This document shows, piece after piece, positions 1 to 8,868 of a stretch of DNA of 64,000 nucleotides. The DNA lies in NCBI GenBank assembly GCA_002011125.2, contig MTMF02000009.1, positions 898,989-962,988 of the forward strand. Direction: 5' to 3'. The notes beneath the pieces are model-generated. The model was not told the origin of the DNA. It did not search any database and was given only the letters and a program-made list of their open reading frames with translations. The first letter of the stretch is position 1. Each line of letters begins with the position of its first letter. Origin of the DNA: Candidatus Hydrothermarchaeum profundi (GTDB taxonomy: Archaea; Hydrothermarchaeota; Hydrothermarchaeia; Hydrothermarchaeales; Hydrothermarchaeaceae). Position numbers and translations under genes: made by a program.

Positions 1-1
1 C

Positions 2-655
2 GCAACAGTTGATCTAGGGGGTAAAGAGGAAAGAATTAAAGAAGTAGCCGAGTTAGTAGGAGAGGATATTGAGTCCCTACCATTGATACCCGGTCTTAAA
101 ATCAGGCTTACGGGTACCCCTTTAATGAGAACCACTCTAATGGAGCTTCTCGTAAGTGATGCAACCTACACTATATTTTTGTCTGCAGTCATAATACTGA
201 TAATGCTTATTTTCATGAGTAGACCTTTCACTCGGGGTTTCCTTATTTTCCTCCCTTTAATAAATGGGCTTACCTGGACCCTTGGAACGATGGGTTGGTT
301 GAATATCCCCCTCTCCATAGCTACGGTGGGTATTGGTGCTATGATCCTTGGGCTTGGAGTTGAGTATGGGGTCTTTATTGTTAGGGGTTATGAGGCCGAG
401 AGGCGTAAAGGTAGAAGCCAGCGAGAGGCTTTAACGACGGTTATTTCAGGCATAGGCACCGCTATTACTGGCTCTGCTACCACTACAATCATAGGTTTTC
501 TCGCATTGCTTCTAGCAAGTATGCCTATGATTCAACACATGGGAAGTACTTTAGCCCTCGGTATATTCTACTGTTTTGTCGCTGCAGTAATAGTGAATCC
601 CTCTTTTATCGTACTAGAAGAAAATTTTATGAGGAGGCTGAGGCATGCCAGTTAG
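2..655 (+). CDS. RND/MMPL-family exporter, first half (5' end outside window)
   Basis: The reading frame is open from base 2, so the track start (a TTG at 83) is not the real start and the gene is cut by the window edge. The visible part is an extracytoplasmic stretch followed by about five hydrophobic segments, with the glycine-rich 'GIGAMILGLGVEYG' and 'TAITGSATTTIIGF' segments typical of the MMPL/SSD transmembrane block of RND exporters. It overlaps the next gene by 11 bases. Together the two make one exporter, each supplying about six transmembrane helices, whereas the related archaeal HAE-type exporters are normally a single chain. The substrate is unknown; hydrophobic or amphiphilic molecules are usual for the family. 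Sure of family, unsure of function. Confidence 0.8.
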   Translation, partial: ATVDLGGKEERIKEVAELVGEDIESLPLIPGLKIRLTGTPLMRTTLMELLVSDATYTIFLSAVIILIMLIFMSRPFTRGFLIFLPLINGLTWTLGTMGWLNIPLSIATVGIGAMILGLGVEYGVFIVRGYEAERRKGRSQREALTTVISGIGTAITGSATTTIIGFLALLLASMPMIQHMGSTLALGIFYCFVAAVIVNPSFIVLEENFMRRLRHAS

Positions 656-1784
656 ACTTATAGAGAGGTATGGCCAATTAGTTGCTCGTTATCCCTTTAT
701 ATCCTTAGTGTTTGTGATCATGATCACAGTGGGAGCATTCTATGGTGCTTCTAGGGTTTCTATGAGAGGCATGAGCTTTAGTTCAATGTTTCCTAGTGAT
801 ATAGAAGTTAAAAGGACCATGAAGGTAGTTGAGGATAACTTCGGAGGCTCAGAAAGTGTGAATATAGTAGTCCATCTTGATCCGGAACAAACAGGTTATA
901 ATTCGATTATGGATATCCGTGATCCAGAAGTTTTGAGATTTGTTGATATACTAAGTAAAAAAAGTAGGGATGTAGAGAATGTTCTACAAGTGACGTCTAT
1001 AGCTGATATATTAAGGAATGAGAATAATGGCATACTACCGAATTCTAAAAGAGAGATTCTCTCTTTACTTAAAGCCTCACAGAGGAGTAGAAGTTATGTT
1101 TCCGAAGACTATTCTACAACCTTAGTTAAGATTAGATTAGGTAATATTGAAGGCCAGGAAGAAGTATTAGTATCTGATCTTGAGGAAATTATAGCTCAGA
1201 CTACGCCCCCCTCTGGCGTAAAGGCCGAAATCTCAGGTTCTCCTGTAATATATGTGCTTTTCAAAGAGTCAACTGGGCCTGATATGTCGAGGACTACTAT
1301 GTATTCTTTTATAGGAATCTTGGTCGTAGCAATCTTGTTATTTGCTTCGATAAAGCATGGAATTATACCTATCATTAGTGTGGCTATAGGACTTTTGTGG
1401 GCTTTTGGATTAATGGGGGTCCTTGGAATAAGAATAAGCTCTAATATGGCGGGGTTTGGCTCGATGGTCATGGGGATAGGTATAGATTTCGCTATACAAG
1501 TTGTAAACAGGTTCAGATTGGAGAAAGAAGGGCTTTTCAGCGATAACCAGAAGAAAAAGCCTGAAGAGGCTCTAGCAAAAGCTCTTTCGAACACTTTTAT
1601 TCCTATGAGTACAACTACTCTAGCGGCGTTAATCGGGTTTAGAGCTATGTCTTTAGGTAAACTAACGATAATGGGAGATCTTGGAACTGTTATGTCTCTT
1701 GGGGTACTCGCATGTATGGGCACCGCTCTAACATTAGTTCCATCTCTCCTTATTATAAGTGAAAAATTTGAGAAGGTGGTTTAA
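645..1784 (+). CDS. RND/MMPL-family exporter, second half
   Basis: A 379-aa membrane protein. One transmembrane helix lies near the N-terminus (about residues 17-35), then an extracytoplasmic domain of about 190 residues, then about five helices. The segment 'GSMVMGIGIDFAIQVVNRF' and 'PMSTTTLAALIGF' match the MMPL block, parallel to the same region of the preceding ORF. The ATG lies inside the end of that ORF (11-base overlap) and the stop abuts the ATG of the next gene, so the three are co-transcribed and probably translationally coupled. It probably pairs with the upstream half to form a proton-driven exporter. A sequencing frameshift splitting one gene is possible, but the overlap and the clean ATG argue for two real genes. 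Confidence 0.82.
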   Translation: MPVRLIERYGQLVARYPFISLVFVIMITVGAFYGASRVSMRGMSFSSMFPSDIEVKRTMKVVEDNFGGSESVNIVVHLDPEQTGYNSIMDIRDPEVLRFVDILSKKSRDVENVLQVTSIADILRNENNGILPNSKREILSLLKASQRSRSYVSEDYSTTLVKIRLGNIEGQEEVLVSDLEEIIAQTTPPSGVKAEISGSPVIYVLFKESTGPDMSRTTMYSFIGILVVAILLFASIKHGIIPIISVAIGLLWAFGLMGVLGIRISSNMAGFGSMVMGIGIDFAIQVVNRFRLEKEGLFSDNQKKKPEEALAKALSNTFIPMSTTTLAALIGFRAMSLGKLTIMGDLGTVMSLGVLACMGTALTLVPSLLIISEKFEKVV

Positions 1785-3032
1785 ATGAGAATATTATTAA
1801 TATTAGTGGTTTTGTGTCTTGTCCCGGCTTCTTATGCTATAGAGGCTGATTTTTATCTTATGGATATCAGTCCACAAAAAGTTGTGCCAGGTGAGAATAC
1901 AACTCTGAACATAACCCTTAAGAATCTTGCTCCCGCGCTAGCCAGCTATGTGAAAGCGAGTCTGGATCCTGAAGATGTAGCCCCTATAGACCCATTGGGG
2001 GCTGGAAAATATTTCTTAACTAAGAAGGCTGTTAAAGCGTCAGGAGATGAGAAGTATTTTGGGGCCGTATGGCAATATGAGGAGCTGTATTTGTCAATAC
2101 CTATCTACACCAAGTCCGGCACAGCTGAAGGTGTATACAATGTCCCTCTGGTAGTAGAATGGAAAAATGAGAAGCTTGAAGACAAGTCTCAAACCCTATA
2201 TGTCAACTTACTTGTTCAAGGCGAGATTGATATTGGACTAACTTCATTCTCTACCGAGCCATCTAAGATTAGGAGTGGTGATGAGGATATTAAAGTAACA
2301 TTCACCTTTGAGAATACTGGGGAGGCTGCAGCTCAAAATATTGAGATCCGTCTACTACTAGCGCCACCTTTTTCCACTACTTATTCTCACGGTGATAGGG
2401 CCTATATAGGGAGCTTAGGACCAGGTGAAGCGCAGTCAGTGACTTTTTATATAGATATCGACGAAAACGTAAAGCCAGGAAAATACTCTATACCATTCGA
2501 GATAACTTACAAGGATAAAAGAAACGACAGGTATGCAAAGAAAGATAGCGTAGAGGTTATTATAGAACCAAAACCCTATTTTGAAATCTCTAGCACCAAT
2601 TTGAAGCCCTCTACTCTAAAGCCTGGAGATCATTCGCTTCTCTATATAAATTTGAAGAACATAGGATTTGAGAAGGCAGAAGCTGTTGACGTAAGAGTAG
2701 TAAGAGAGACTGGGCAGCCTTTCAGATATGATGTAAGAAGTGACTTTATTGGAACTTTGAAACCGAACGAGACAGGTACAGCGGTTCTAGAATTTGATGT
2801 TGAGAAAGATGCAATTCCAAAAGAATACCTTTTAAGGATTATAGTTAGATGTACAGGAGACACTGAAAAAGGAGATACAAATGTTTACACTCAAGAATTA
2901 AAGGTGCCATTATTAGTTAATGAAGGAAGTTCTGAAAATATAAGCTTAAAATATCTCGCAGTAATTGTAGTGTTGTTAGCGGGTTTAATAGCTTGGCTAA
3001 AGTTAAGAAAGCCAAAGGAAACCGAAGAATAA
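1785..3032 (+). CDS. Secreted, membrane-anchored CARDB/NEW3-like protein (COG1361 type)
   Basis: 415 aa. It has an N-terminal signal peptide (about residues 1-18, ending 'PASYA') and a C-terminal transmembrane helix ('LAVIVVLLAGLIAWL') with a basic-acidic tail. Three beta-sandwich repeats lie between them, each with the pattern of a Gly/Pro turn, 'ENTGEAAAQNIEIR' or 'KNIGFEKAEAVDVR', then 'LGPGEAQSVTF' or 'LKPNETGTAVLEF', as in CARDB/NEW3 adhesion-like domains. The ATG follows directly after the TAA of the exporter gene. Proteins of this COG1361 type are often encoded beside RND exporters in archaea, so it is probably an extracytoplasmic partner of that exporter. No catalytic motif is seen. 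Confidence 0.78.
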   Translation: MRILLILVVLCLVPASYAIEADFYLMDISPQKVVPGENTTLNITLKNLAPALASYVKASLDPEDVAPIDPLGAGKYFLTKKAVKASGDEKYFGAVWQYEELYLSIPIYTKSGTAEGVYNVPLVVEWKNEKLEDKSQTLYVNLLVQGEIDIGLTSFSTEPSKIRSGDEDIKVTFTFENTGEAAAQNIEIRLLLAPPFSTTYSHGDRAYIGSLGPGEAQSVTFYIDIDENVKPGKYSIPFEITYKDKRNDRYAKKDSVEVIIEPKPYFEISSTNLKPSTLKPGDHSLLYINLKNIGFEKAEAVDVRVVRETGQPFRYDVRSDFIGTLKPNETGTAVLEFDVEKDAIPKEYLLRIIVRCTGDTEKGDTNVYTQELKVPLLVNEGSSENISLKYLAVIVVLLAGLIAWLKLRKPKETEE

Positions 3033-3066
3033 AAAGTAGCCAGGTCTTTCGGAAAAATTGTGAAAA

Positions 3067-3702
3067 CTATTCAGTCCTAGCCATTTCTATGAATCTTTTT
3101 ACCTTCTCTAGGTCTTTTATCCCTTTTTCAGTCTCCACACCGCTTGAAACATCAACTGCATAAGGCCTAACAACTTTAATAGCATCTTTGACGTTCTCCG
3201 GGGTTAGACCACCTGCCAAAAATACAGGCTTTTCTACTTCCTCAACTATCCTTCTAGAAATCTCCCAGTCATGCGTTTCCCCCGAGCCGCCCATTTCTTT
3301 AGAGCTTGTATCTAACAAGATAGCATCACTAAACTTGGAGTGATCTTTTGCTTTCTTGATTGCATCTTCTCCTACATGTATCGTCTTAATAATATTGCAA
3401 GGAATGAGGCTTCGGAGCTGTTTAACGAAAGCTGGGGGTTCATTTCCATGTAGTTGTAGATAGTCAGGTCTCACTGTATTATACAGTCTAACAGCTTCTT
3501 CAATAGTCGTAGGCATTATTACAGCTACGCCGGAGGCCTCGTATTCTACTGCTCTGAGTATTTCTCTTGCTTTAGATGCGGTTACTTTTCTTGGCGTATT
3601 CACAGGCACTTCTACAATGACGCCAATATAGTCCGCTCCCATTTGTGCTATTTTAACTGCAAGTTCTGGCTCGGTATTTCCGCATATTTTTACTGCAACC
3701 AT
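3067..3702 (-). CDS. trpF: Phosphoribosylanthranilate isomerase
   Basis: 211 aa, the normal TrpF length, with a TIM-barrel order of motifs: 'VKICG' at the N-terminus carrying the catalytic Cys7, 'LQLHG' mid-protein, 'ILLDTSS' with the catalytic Asp, then the phosphate-binding 'LAGGLTPENV' and 'DVSSGVE'. It catalyses the Amadori rearrangement of phosphoribosylanthranilate in tryptophan synthesis. No other trp gene is in the window, so it stands alone here. It is convergent with the COG1361-type gene (34 bases between the stops) and lies downstream of, but separated from, the G1P dehydrogenase gene on the same strand. Confidence 0.93.
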   Translation of the reverse strand: MVAVKICGNTEPELAVKIAQMGADYIGVIVEVPVNTPRKVTASKAREILRAVEYEASGVAVIMPTTIEEAVRLYNTVRPDYLQLHGNEPPAFVKQLRSLIPCNIIKTIHVGEDAIKKAKDHSKFSDAILLDTSSKEMGGSGETHDWEISRRIVEEVEKPVFLAGGLTPENVKDAIKVVRPYAVDVSSGVETEKGIKDLEKVKRFIEMARTE

Positions 3703-3751
3703 GATTTCACTTTGATTATGTTACCCCTGATAAACTTTGTCAATCTGGTAG

Positions 3752-4831
3752 TTATTTTGCTACACCGGTCTTTTCAAGGCATATCTCGAAGTCTTTTTTC
3801 TGCGGATCTTGATCCTCTATAATCGTGTATCTGTGGGGTCTGATAGTTTTCGAATACATAAGAGCTTCCAGCATCATTTTTTTGTTTAAGTTAATCTCTT
3901 TTGCTGTGGTTGGGGCAAGAATTTTCTCTAGCGAGTTTTTAAGTATCTCCCAGTCCCCTTCTCCATAACATTGCTGGTGCATGTATTCCATTATTATGGT
4001 GCCAATACCAACTTGTTCTCCATGAGTTCCGTCGCCGTAGCCCAAGTAATCTAGAGCATGGCTAAACTTATGGGCTGAGCCAGATACCGGTCTAGATGAC
4101 CCATACATGTTAATCGCTAGTCCACTCAATATCAGTCCACGCACTAGAAGCCTTAGAGAGCTGGTATTTTGGAAATTTAGTTCTCTAGAACTCTTTAAAA
4201 GCAGCATCGCAGGCATTGTAGATATGCTCGCGACTATTTCATCGTAGTCTTCGTCTCTCTTTTCTACTCCTAACATCCAATCTTTAACTTCAACGACATT
4301 TGATATAAGGTCCCCATATCCTGATCTTAGAAGTCTAACAGGACTGTCCTTAATGATTTCAAGGTCTGCGATAATAGAAACAGGGGATCCGACTTTGATT
4401 GAGATAGGTTTTCCTCTCTCCTTAAAACTAGCCAATGGTGAAGCTATTCCATCATGGGCCGCATTCGTAGGTATACTGATTAGAGGAGCATTTGAATGAA
4501 AGGCAACAACCTTAGCGACATCTAGCACTTTTCCACCGCCAACGCCAATAACAGCATCAGCATCACCTAAGCCGGCTCCTATCTCTTCCTCAATTTTCTT
4601 TGCAACTTGGCGTGAAGCGTTTCTGACAATAAATTTTTTAGTTCTACACTCCATAAGTTTCTGAACTTTTCTACCGGCCACCTTATCTGTTTTAGCTCCC
4701 GTCAATAATACTGCAAAGTTTATATCGTACTTTCTAGCGATTTTTTTTACATGCTCTATAGCGCCCCTATATACCCTAACATCAACAGGCAGGGATATCT
4801 GTTTTAAATGTTTAAACATCATATTTATCAC
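3752..4831 (-). CDS. egsA: sn-glycerol-1-phosphate dehydrogenase
   Basis: 359 aa. It reduces DHAP to sn-glycerol-1-phosphate, the backbone of archaeal ether lipids, and so marks the organism as archaeal. The sequence shows the NAD(P)-binding 'VIGVGGGKVLDVAK', 'SIPTNAAHDGIASP', and the metal-ligand segments 'GYGDLISN', 'AHKFSHALD' and 'GTHGEQVGIG' of the AraM/EgsA iron-alcohol-dehydrogenase-like family. The start overlaps the stop of the upstream CDP-alcohol phosphotransferase by 4 bases, indicating an operon and a shared role in polar lipid or phosphodiester solute synthesis. Alternative starts are Met4 and Met5; the first ATG is preferred because of the overlap. Confidence 0.94.
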   Translation of the reverse strand: MINMMFKHLKQISLPVDVRVYRGAIEHVKKIARKYDINFAVLLTGAKTDKVAGRKVQKLMECRTKKFIVRNASRQVAKKIEEEIGAGLGDADAVIGVGGGKVLDVAKVVAFHSNAPLISIPTNAAHDGIASPLASFKERGKPISIKVGSPVSIIADLEIIKDSPVRLLRSGYGDLISNVVEVKDWMLGVEKRDEDYDEIVASISTMPAMLLLKSSRELNFQNTSSLRLLVRGLILSGLAINMYGSSRPVSGSAHKFSHALDYLGYGDGTHGEQVGIGTIIMEYMHQQCYGEGDWEILKNSLEKILAPTTAKEINLNKKMMLEALMYSKTIRPHRYTIIEDQDPQKKDFEICLEKTGVAK

Positions 4832-5397
4832 ATCTGTTTCATTGAGTATATCATTCTATGAAATGTTGTAATAAATCCCAGCAGAGCTAGGAAAGCTAAG
4901 AGGTAGTAAATTTCTCCTATAAGCACTCCTATTATTATTGCCAGTATTCTGAAGTCTCGGGTTGCTAGGCCTACTTTACATTCAGCATCTACAGCTTCAG
5001 CCATTATCCTAGATACACTAACCAAGAAAGTTCCAACGATGGCGAGAGTACCCACCAGCCAGTATTTAAATGGATTAAGCGCTATTAAGGCGATTATCAG
5101 TCCTGCGTCTACAAATCGGTCTAATACTCTATCCAGATATGCGCCTTTTTTAGTCACCTTACCCGTCAACCTCGCTAAATCACCATCTGCGCAGTCCAGT
5201 ATTTGAGAGAATAGCAATACAACTACCCCGGCTATCGCATTATTTTTGGAAAGTAAATATGCTGCATAAAAGCCCGAAAATGTAGCAATCCATGTTACAT
5301 AGTTAGGGGAGATACCCGTAGGTATTAGCAGCCTAGCGAGAGGTATGGAAAATCTCCTGTAAACATAATTTGTTAAAGGATACTTCAGCTCTATCAT
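4828..5397 (-). CDS. CDP-alcohol phosphotransferase family protein (DIPPS-like or archaetidylinositol-phosphate-synthase-like)
   Basis: 189 aa, about six membrane helices. The family signature D-x2-D-G-x2-A-R-x8-G-x3-D-x3-D is complete ('LDCADGDLARLTGKV', 'KGAYLDRVLDRFVD'), so the catalytic and metal-binding aspartates are present. The enzyme transfers a phospho-alcohol from a CDP-activated donor to an acceptor hydroxyl in the membrane. Later, 'LATRDFRIL' resembles a segment I associate with di-myo-inositol-phosphate-phosphate synthases. The gene is coupled to egsA by a 4-base overlap and diverges from a CDP-type nucleotidyltransferase, which would fit a split IPCT/DIPPS pair. Archaetidylinositol or archaetidylglycerol phosphate synthase are alternatives. 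The family is certain, the substrate is not. Confidence 0.82.
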   Translation of the reverse strand: MIELKYPLTNYVYRRFSIPLARLLIPTGISPNYVTWIATFSGFYAAYLLSKNNAIAGVVVLLFSQILDCADGDLARLTGKVTKKGAYLDRVLDRFVDAGLIIALIALNPFKYWLVGTLAIVGTFLVSVSRIMAEAVDAECKVGLATRDFRILAIIIGVLIGEIYYLLAFLALLGFITTFHRMIYSMKQM

Positions 5398-5555
5398 TTT
5401 TATTTTAAAGTTACTACGCGAAATATTAAAAGGGGACTCCGCGCATTTTCCTCTTTCTTATTTATTATTTTGCTTTTATTCCAACTAAACCCTATTTATC
5501 AGACAAAATTACTTACAACAAAACTTATTATAGTTCAATTTGTCTCTAAAGTAAA

Positions 5556-6302
5556 ATGAAGGCAGTGATTTTAGCAGCGGGAATGGGGAATAGGTTAGGG
5601 AGGCATACAGAGAACCTACCTAAGACTCTTTTACAGGTTGGCGGTAAGCCTCTATTACTCCATATTGTAGAGTGTATATACTCTAATGGTTTCAAAAAGC
5701 TGGTGATAGTTACAGGTTTTCAGCAAGATAAGATAAAGAAAGCCGTAGAGGAATTCTCCCTTCCAGATCTAGATGTAATCTATGCTCATAACCCGGATTA
5801 TGATTCTACAAACAACATATACAGCCTTAGGCTATCCGAGGAAGCTGTCCTCCCAGATGGTTTCCTTATCCTCAATTCTGATGTATATTTTCACCCATCT
5901 ATCTTGCAAAGGCTCATCGAATATAAAAAAGAGGGAATTATCTTATCGGTGGACGTAGAAAAAAAGTTGGGCAAGGAAGAGATGAAAGTGTCAATTAAGG
6001 AAGATAAAATAGAGAGCATCGGAAAAGATCTACCCCCTCACAAGTCAGACGGCGAGTACATAGGCATTGCAAGGGTAGATAAGAATTTTGCTCACATATT
6101 CTATGAAGTCCTCTCTGAAGTTATAGCAGATGAGGGTAAAGGGGTTTTTTATGAGGAAGTTTTTAAGAGATTGATCGACATGGGCTATGAAGTAAACTAT
6201 ACCACTACTGGCGGGTTACCATGGATAGAGATTGATACTCCCCGGGATCTTAAAACCGCCGAGGCAGATATTGCACCCGATATAGAGGGTCATATCAGCT
6301 AA
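5556..6302 (+). CDS. Sugar/polyol-phosphate nucleotidyltransferase (IPCT- or LicC-like)
   Basis: 248 aa, GT-A type nucleotidyltransferase. The N-terminal 'LAAGMGNRLGRHTENLPK' is the nucleotide-binding loop with the catalytic Arg and Lys, followed by 'KPLLLHIV', 'NPDYDSTNNIYSL', the metal-binding 'LNSDVYF' and a C-terminal 'WIEIDTPRDLKTAE'. The overall form is closest to inositol-1-phosphate or phosphocholine cytidylyltransferases rather than to glucose-1-phosphate enzymes, which are longer. Its location, divergent from the CDP-alcohol phosphotransferase across 158 bases, suggests it supplies the CDP-activated alcohol. The ATG is preceded by 'TCTCTAAAGTAAA' with no clear Shine-Dalgarno. Substrate is inference. 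Confidence 0.8.
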   Translation: MKAVILAAGMGNRLGRHTENLPKTLLQVGGKPLLLHIVECIYSNGFKKLVIVTGFQQDKIKKAVEEFSLPDLDVIYAHNPDYDSTNNIYSLRLSEEAVLPDGFLILNSDVYFHPSILQRLIEYKKEGIILSVDVEKKLGKEEMKVSIKEDKIESIGKDLPPHKSDGEYIGIARVDKNFAHIFYEVLSEVIADEGKGVFYEEVFKRLIDMGYEVNYTTTGGLPWIEIDTPRDLKTAEADIAPDIEGHIS

Positions 6303-6345
6303 AAAAACATATTCTTTTCTTGTAGTCATTAAAACCTAGTTTTGT

Positions 6346-7869
6346 ATGCTTGAGAGAAATGTGGTATTCAAAGATTTTCGGGATAAAATACGGGTTGCAT
6401 TGGTCTATCCTAATAGCTATACTATTGGAATGGCTAATCTGGGGTTTAGGATTTTATATGACTTACTAAACTCTATGGAAAATGTTTACGCAGAGAGATT
6501 TTTCCTTGATTTTAACAAAAGTTTAGAAACAAAGTCTGAACTTAAGGAATTTGAAATCATCGCATTTACCTGGCAGTTTGAGCTAGACGCTCTTAACATA
6601 CTTGATATCTTATATAGGAATAAAATCCCTCTCAGGCGAGATAGGAGAAAGCAAGTGGTTATCGTAGGAGGTCCTTGTGCAGTAAACCCCTACCCGCTGA
6701 AAAAATTTGTAGACTTCTTTTTCATCGGTGAGGCAGAAGAGAATCTTGTATCTTTTATAAACGATTTCTCTCGGGGGGGTGATATTTATTCTCTATCAAA
6801 AATTGAAGGAGTCTACTCCTCTGAGTTGGATAATTATACGAGGAAGGTTTACGTAAGTGACTTGGATAGATATCATCCAATAAAGCAAATAATGTCTCCT
6901 GAGGCCGCATTGGGAGAAAGTTTCTTACTAGAGGTTTCTAGGGGCTGTGGCAGAGGCTGTAGATTTTGTATGAGTGGATACACTTTTAGACCTCAAAGGG
7001 AGAGAAGTTTTGAAAGGTTGCAGGAAATAGCTGATCGAGGTATTGAAGCGTGCGCGTCAAGGAAAATTTCATTAATAGGTGCCAGTGCCTCGGATTACCC
7101 CCGGATAGAAGATCTTTGTGAGTATCTTTCGGCTAGGGGCGTAGGGCTATCAATACCCTCATTAAGAGCGGATTCTCTCACAGAGCCAATAGTTGAGGCG
7201 CTTGTTAAGACAGGACAGCGAAGCCTTACTCTCGCTCCAGAATCTAACTGGAGGTTGAGGACTCTAGTAAACAAGCCTATCGAAGATGAGGATATACTCA
7301 GAGCTTATAAGATGTCAATTGATAGGGGCATAAAGAATATAAAGCTATATCTGATGGTAGGCATACCTACTGAGACTTCCGAGGATTTAAATGAGCTTGT
7401 TGGCTTGATAAAGGAACTTAAGAAAATATCTGGTAGAGTAAGACTTAGCGTTAATCCACTTATACCTAAGCCTCATACGCCTTTCCAGTGGCTTGGTTTA
7501 GAAAAATTGAGCGATTTAAGAGAAAAAATAGAGGTACTAAAGAAAGCCCGGGTACAGATGGAGGTCGAGGACTTAAAAATGGCACATATTCAAGCTACTA
7601 TATCCCTAGGGGACGAAGGACTCTCGGATATCCTTGAAAAAGCTTACTTCTATGGAAAGGGCTTAGGAGCTTTTAGGAGAGCTTTCAAAGAAGAAGGCGT
7701 AGAGTTTGACTATTATATTAGGGGAAGAGATACATCTGAGATTCTCCCTTGGGAAAAGATTGATGTCGGAGTAAAGAAAAGTTTTTTAATTAGGGAGTTT
7801 AAGAAATCTTTTAAAGGAGAGGTAACGAGCATTTGCAGAGAAGGTTGCAGGGTCTGCGGTGTCTGCTAA
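6346..7869 (+). CDS. B12-binding-domain radical SAM protein (COG1032 type)
   Basis: 507 aa. The N-terminal ~170 residues are Rossmann-like, resembling a degenerate B12-binding domain ('VGGPCAVNPYPLK', 'DFFFIGEAEE'). The radical SAM core follows with the [4Fe-4S] motif CxxxCxxC in 'SRGCGRGCRFCMSG' near residue 205, then 'SIPSLRADSL' and 'LAPESNWRLR'. The C-terminus carries an extra cysteine cluster 'CREGCRVCGVC', possibly a second Fe-S site. These proteins typically methylate or rearrange unactivated carbons; the target here is unknown. The ATG lies 43 bases after the nucleotidyltransferase stop without a Shine-Dalgarno. Confidence 0.85.
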   Translation: MLERNVVFKDFRDKIRVALVYPNSYTIGMANLGFRILYDLLNSMENVYAERFFLDFNKSLETKSELKEFEIIAFTWQFELDALNILDILYRNKIPLRRDRRKQVVIVGGPCAVNPYPLKKFVDFFFIGEAEENLVSFINDFSRGGDIYSLSKIEGVYSSELDNYTRKVYVSDLDRYHPIKQIMSPEAALGESFLLEVSRGCGRGCRFCMSGYTFRPQRERSFERLQEIADRGIEACASRKISLIGASASDYPRIEDLCEYLSARGVGLSIPSLRADSLTEPIVEALVKTGQRSLTLAPESNWRLRTLVNKPIEDEDILRAYKMSIDRGIKNIKLYLMVGIPTETSEDLNELVGLIKELKKISGRVRLSVNPLIPKPHTPFQWLGLEKLSDLREKIEVLKKARVQMEVEDLKMAHIQATISLGDEGLSDILEKAYFYGKGLGAFRRAFKEEGVEFDYYIRGRDTSEILPWEKIDVGVKKSFLIREFKKSFKGEVTSICREGCRVCGVC

Positions 7870-7904
7870 GCCTTCCTTTACCTCTTGTTATAGTGTGGTT
7901 AGAA

Positions 7905-8219
7905 ATGAGAATTAGTTGGAGCGACTTCAAAAAAATGTTTCCGCACCTTGCTAAGGAATTAGAGGGGGAATGGATGCAGATAGAAGCCGTTAGGACGGAT
8001 TCATTAGAGGCTGAGAAAGCATATAGGGATGGACTTGAGGGCTATGATCCTACTGTTATAGATTTTCTTAGGAGATGTGATACTGAAGAGCAGGGATTAG
8101 AGATTATAGACTATATGAAGGAGAGGAAGGAGATATCTGAGAAATATGCCACGGAGTTGAAGGTTCAACTCCTTAGGAATGGTATAAGGAGCTTTGGTCC
8201 AAAAAGAGAGAGTTACTGA
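7905..8219 (+). CDS. Small archaeal conserved protein, DUF2095-like
   Basis: The track ORF begins at 7833 inside the radical SAM gene, but its first 24 codons are a Leu/Pro-rich out-of-frame read of that gene. The likely start is the ATG at 7905, giving 104 aa beginning 'MRISWSDFKKMFPHL'. The protein is soluble and acidic, mostly helical, and looks like the archaeal family DUF2095, of unknown function. It sits 35 bases after the radical SAM stop on the same strand, so it may be co-transcribed. It overlaps the 3' end of the convergent methyltransferase gene by 7 bases. I assign no function. Confidence 0.65.
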   Translation: MRISWSDFKKMFPHLAKELEGEWMQIEAVRTDSLEAEKAYRDGLEGYDPTVIDFLRRCDTEEQGLEIIDYMKERKEISEKYATELKVQLLRNGIRSFGPKRESY

Positions 8220-8761
8220 GTGAGATATTCTATTAGTCCAGGGGTTATGAGTACTTTTTCATTGAAGACAACATATCCATAAGGCAGGACAATTGACTCG
8301 TTTTCGTTACTCTTTATCTCCACTTCTGAGGTTATCTCTATCTCTTCTAGTTTCATTCCAAGGTAAATCATCTTTGATACTAATACAGCTGAATCTATGG
8401 AGAGTTGGATTTTACCTAGGTTCCTCGCTCTGCTCCCTTTTGATTTTGTGGTAATTAGTTTTTTTGTCCTTCCCTTAGGTTTAAAGTATCCCAGTATGCC
8501 TCCTACCACTAGGGCTTTTGCCGAGGCAAAGTCCTCCGTGCATAGTTCTCTATCAGCTAGGGGGTCAAGTATGATTAGCTCACTGGGTTTAAATAATTCA
8601 TAAAAAGAGGATTTTTCGACCCTTCCAATTTTTGAGAGGATTTCCTTGTCTTTTTGAGATTTGACTCCGGTGAAAATCAAATTATCCCATATCTCAGATG
8701 TATTCTTGTATTCTAAATATAGCCACTCTGATACTGCAGGTTCGCAATGTTCTATAATCAT
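8213..8761 (-). CDS. SPOUT-like SAM-dependent methyltransferase (DUF431/Sfm1 family, COG2428)
   Basis: About 182 aa. 'MIIEHCEPAVSEWLYLEY' at the start, 'LGGILG' mid-protein and 'ARNLGKIQLSIDSAV' match the family PF04252, which includes yeast Sfm1, a protein arginine methyltransferase of ribosomal protein S3, and archaeal proteins annotated as RNA methyltransferases. The target here is not known. I place the start at the ATG at 8761, not the track's 8770. A TATA-like stretch on the minus strand (TTATATATTT, about 8785-8794) lies ~27 bases upstream, and 'MIIEH' is the usual family N-terminus. The transcript would then be leaderless or nearly so. Confidence 0.75.
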   Translation of the reverse strand: MIIEHCEPAVSEWLYLEYKNTSEIWDNLIFTGVKSQKDKEILSKIGRVEKSSFYELFKPSELIILDPLADRELCTEDFASAKALVVGGILGYFKPKGRTKKLITTKSKGSRARNLGKIQLSIDSAVLVSKMIYLGMKLEEIEITSEVEIKSNENESIVLPYGYVVFNEKVLITPGLIEYLTQ

Positions 8762-8823
8762 AACTACCATAACAAAAAATTAGAAATATATAAGAAATTA
8801 AAATGTTTTTTGTGTAACCAAAA

Positions 8824-8831
8824 TTTATATA
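8824..8831 (+). promoter_or_regulatory. TATA box of the arvABC-like operon
   Basis: TTTATATA lies 38-45 bases upstream of the ATG at 8869. An archaeal start of transcription ~25 bases downstream would give a short leader that includes 'AAGGTGTCC', a weak Shine-Dalgarno. Confidence 0.55.
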
Positions 8832-8868
8832 TGCCATCCGCTGTTGTTAGAAGAAATAAGGTGTCCTA

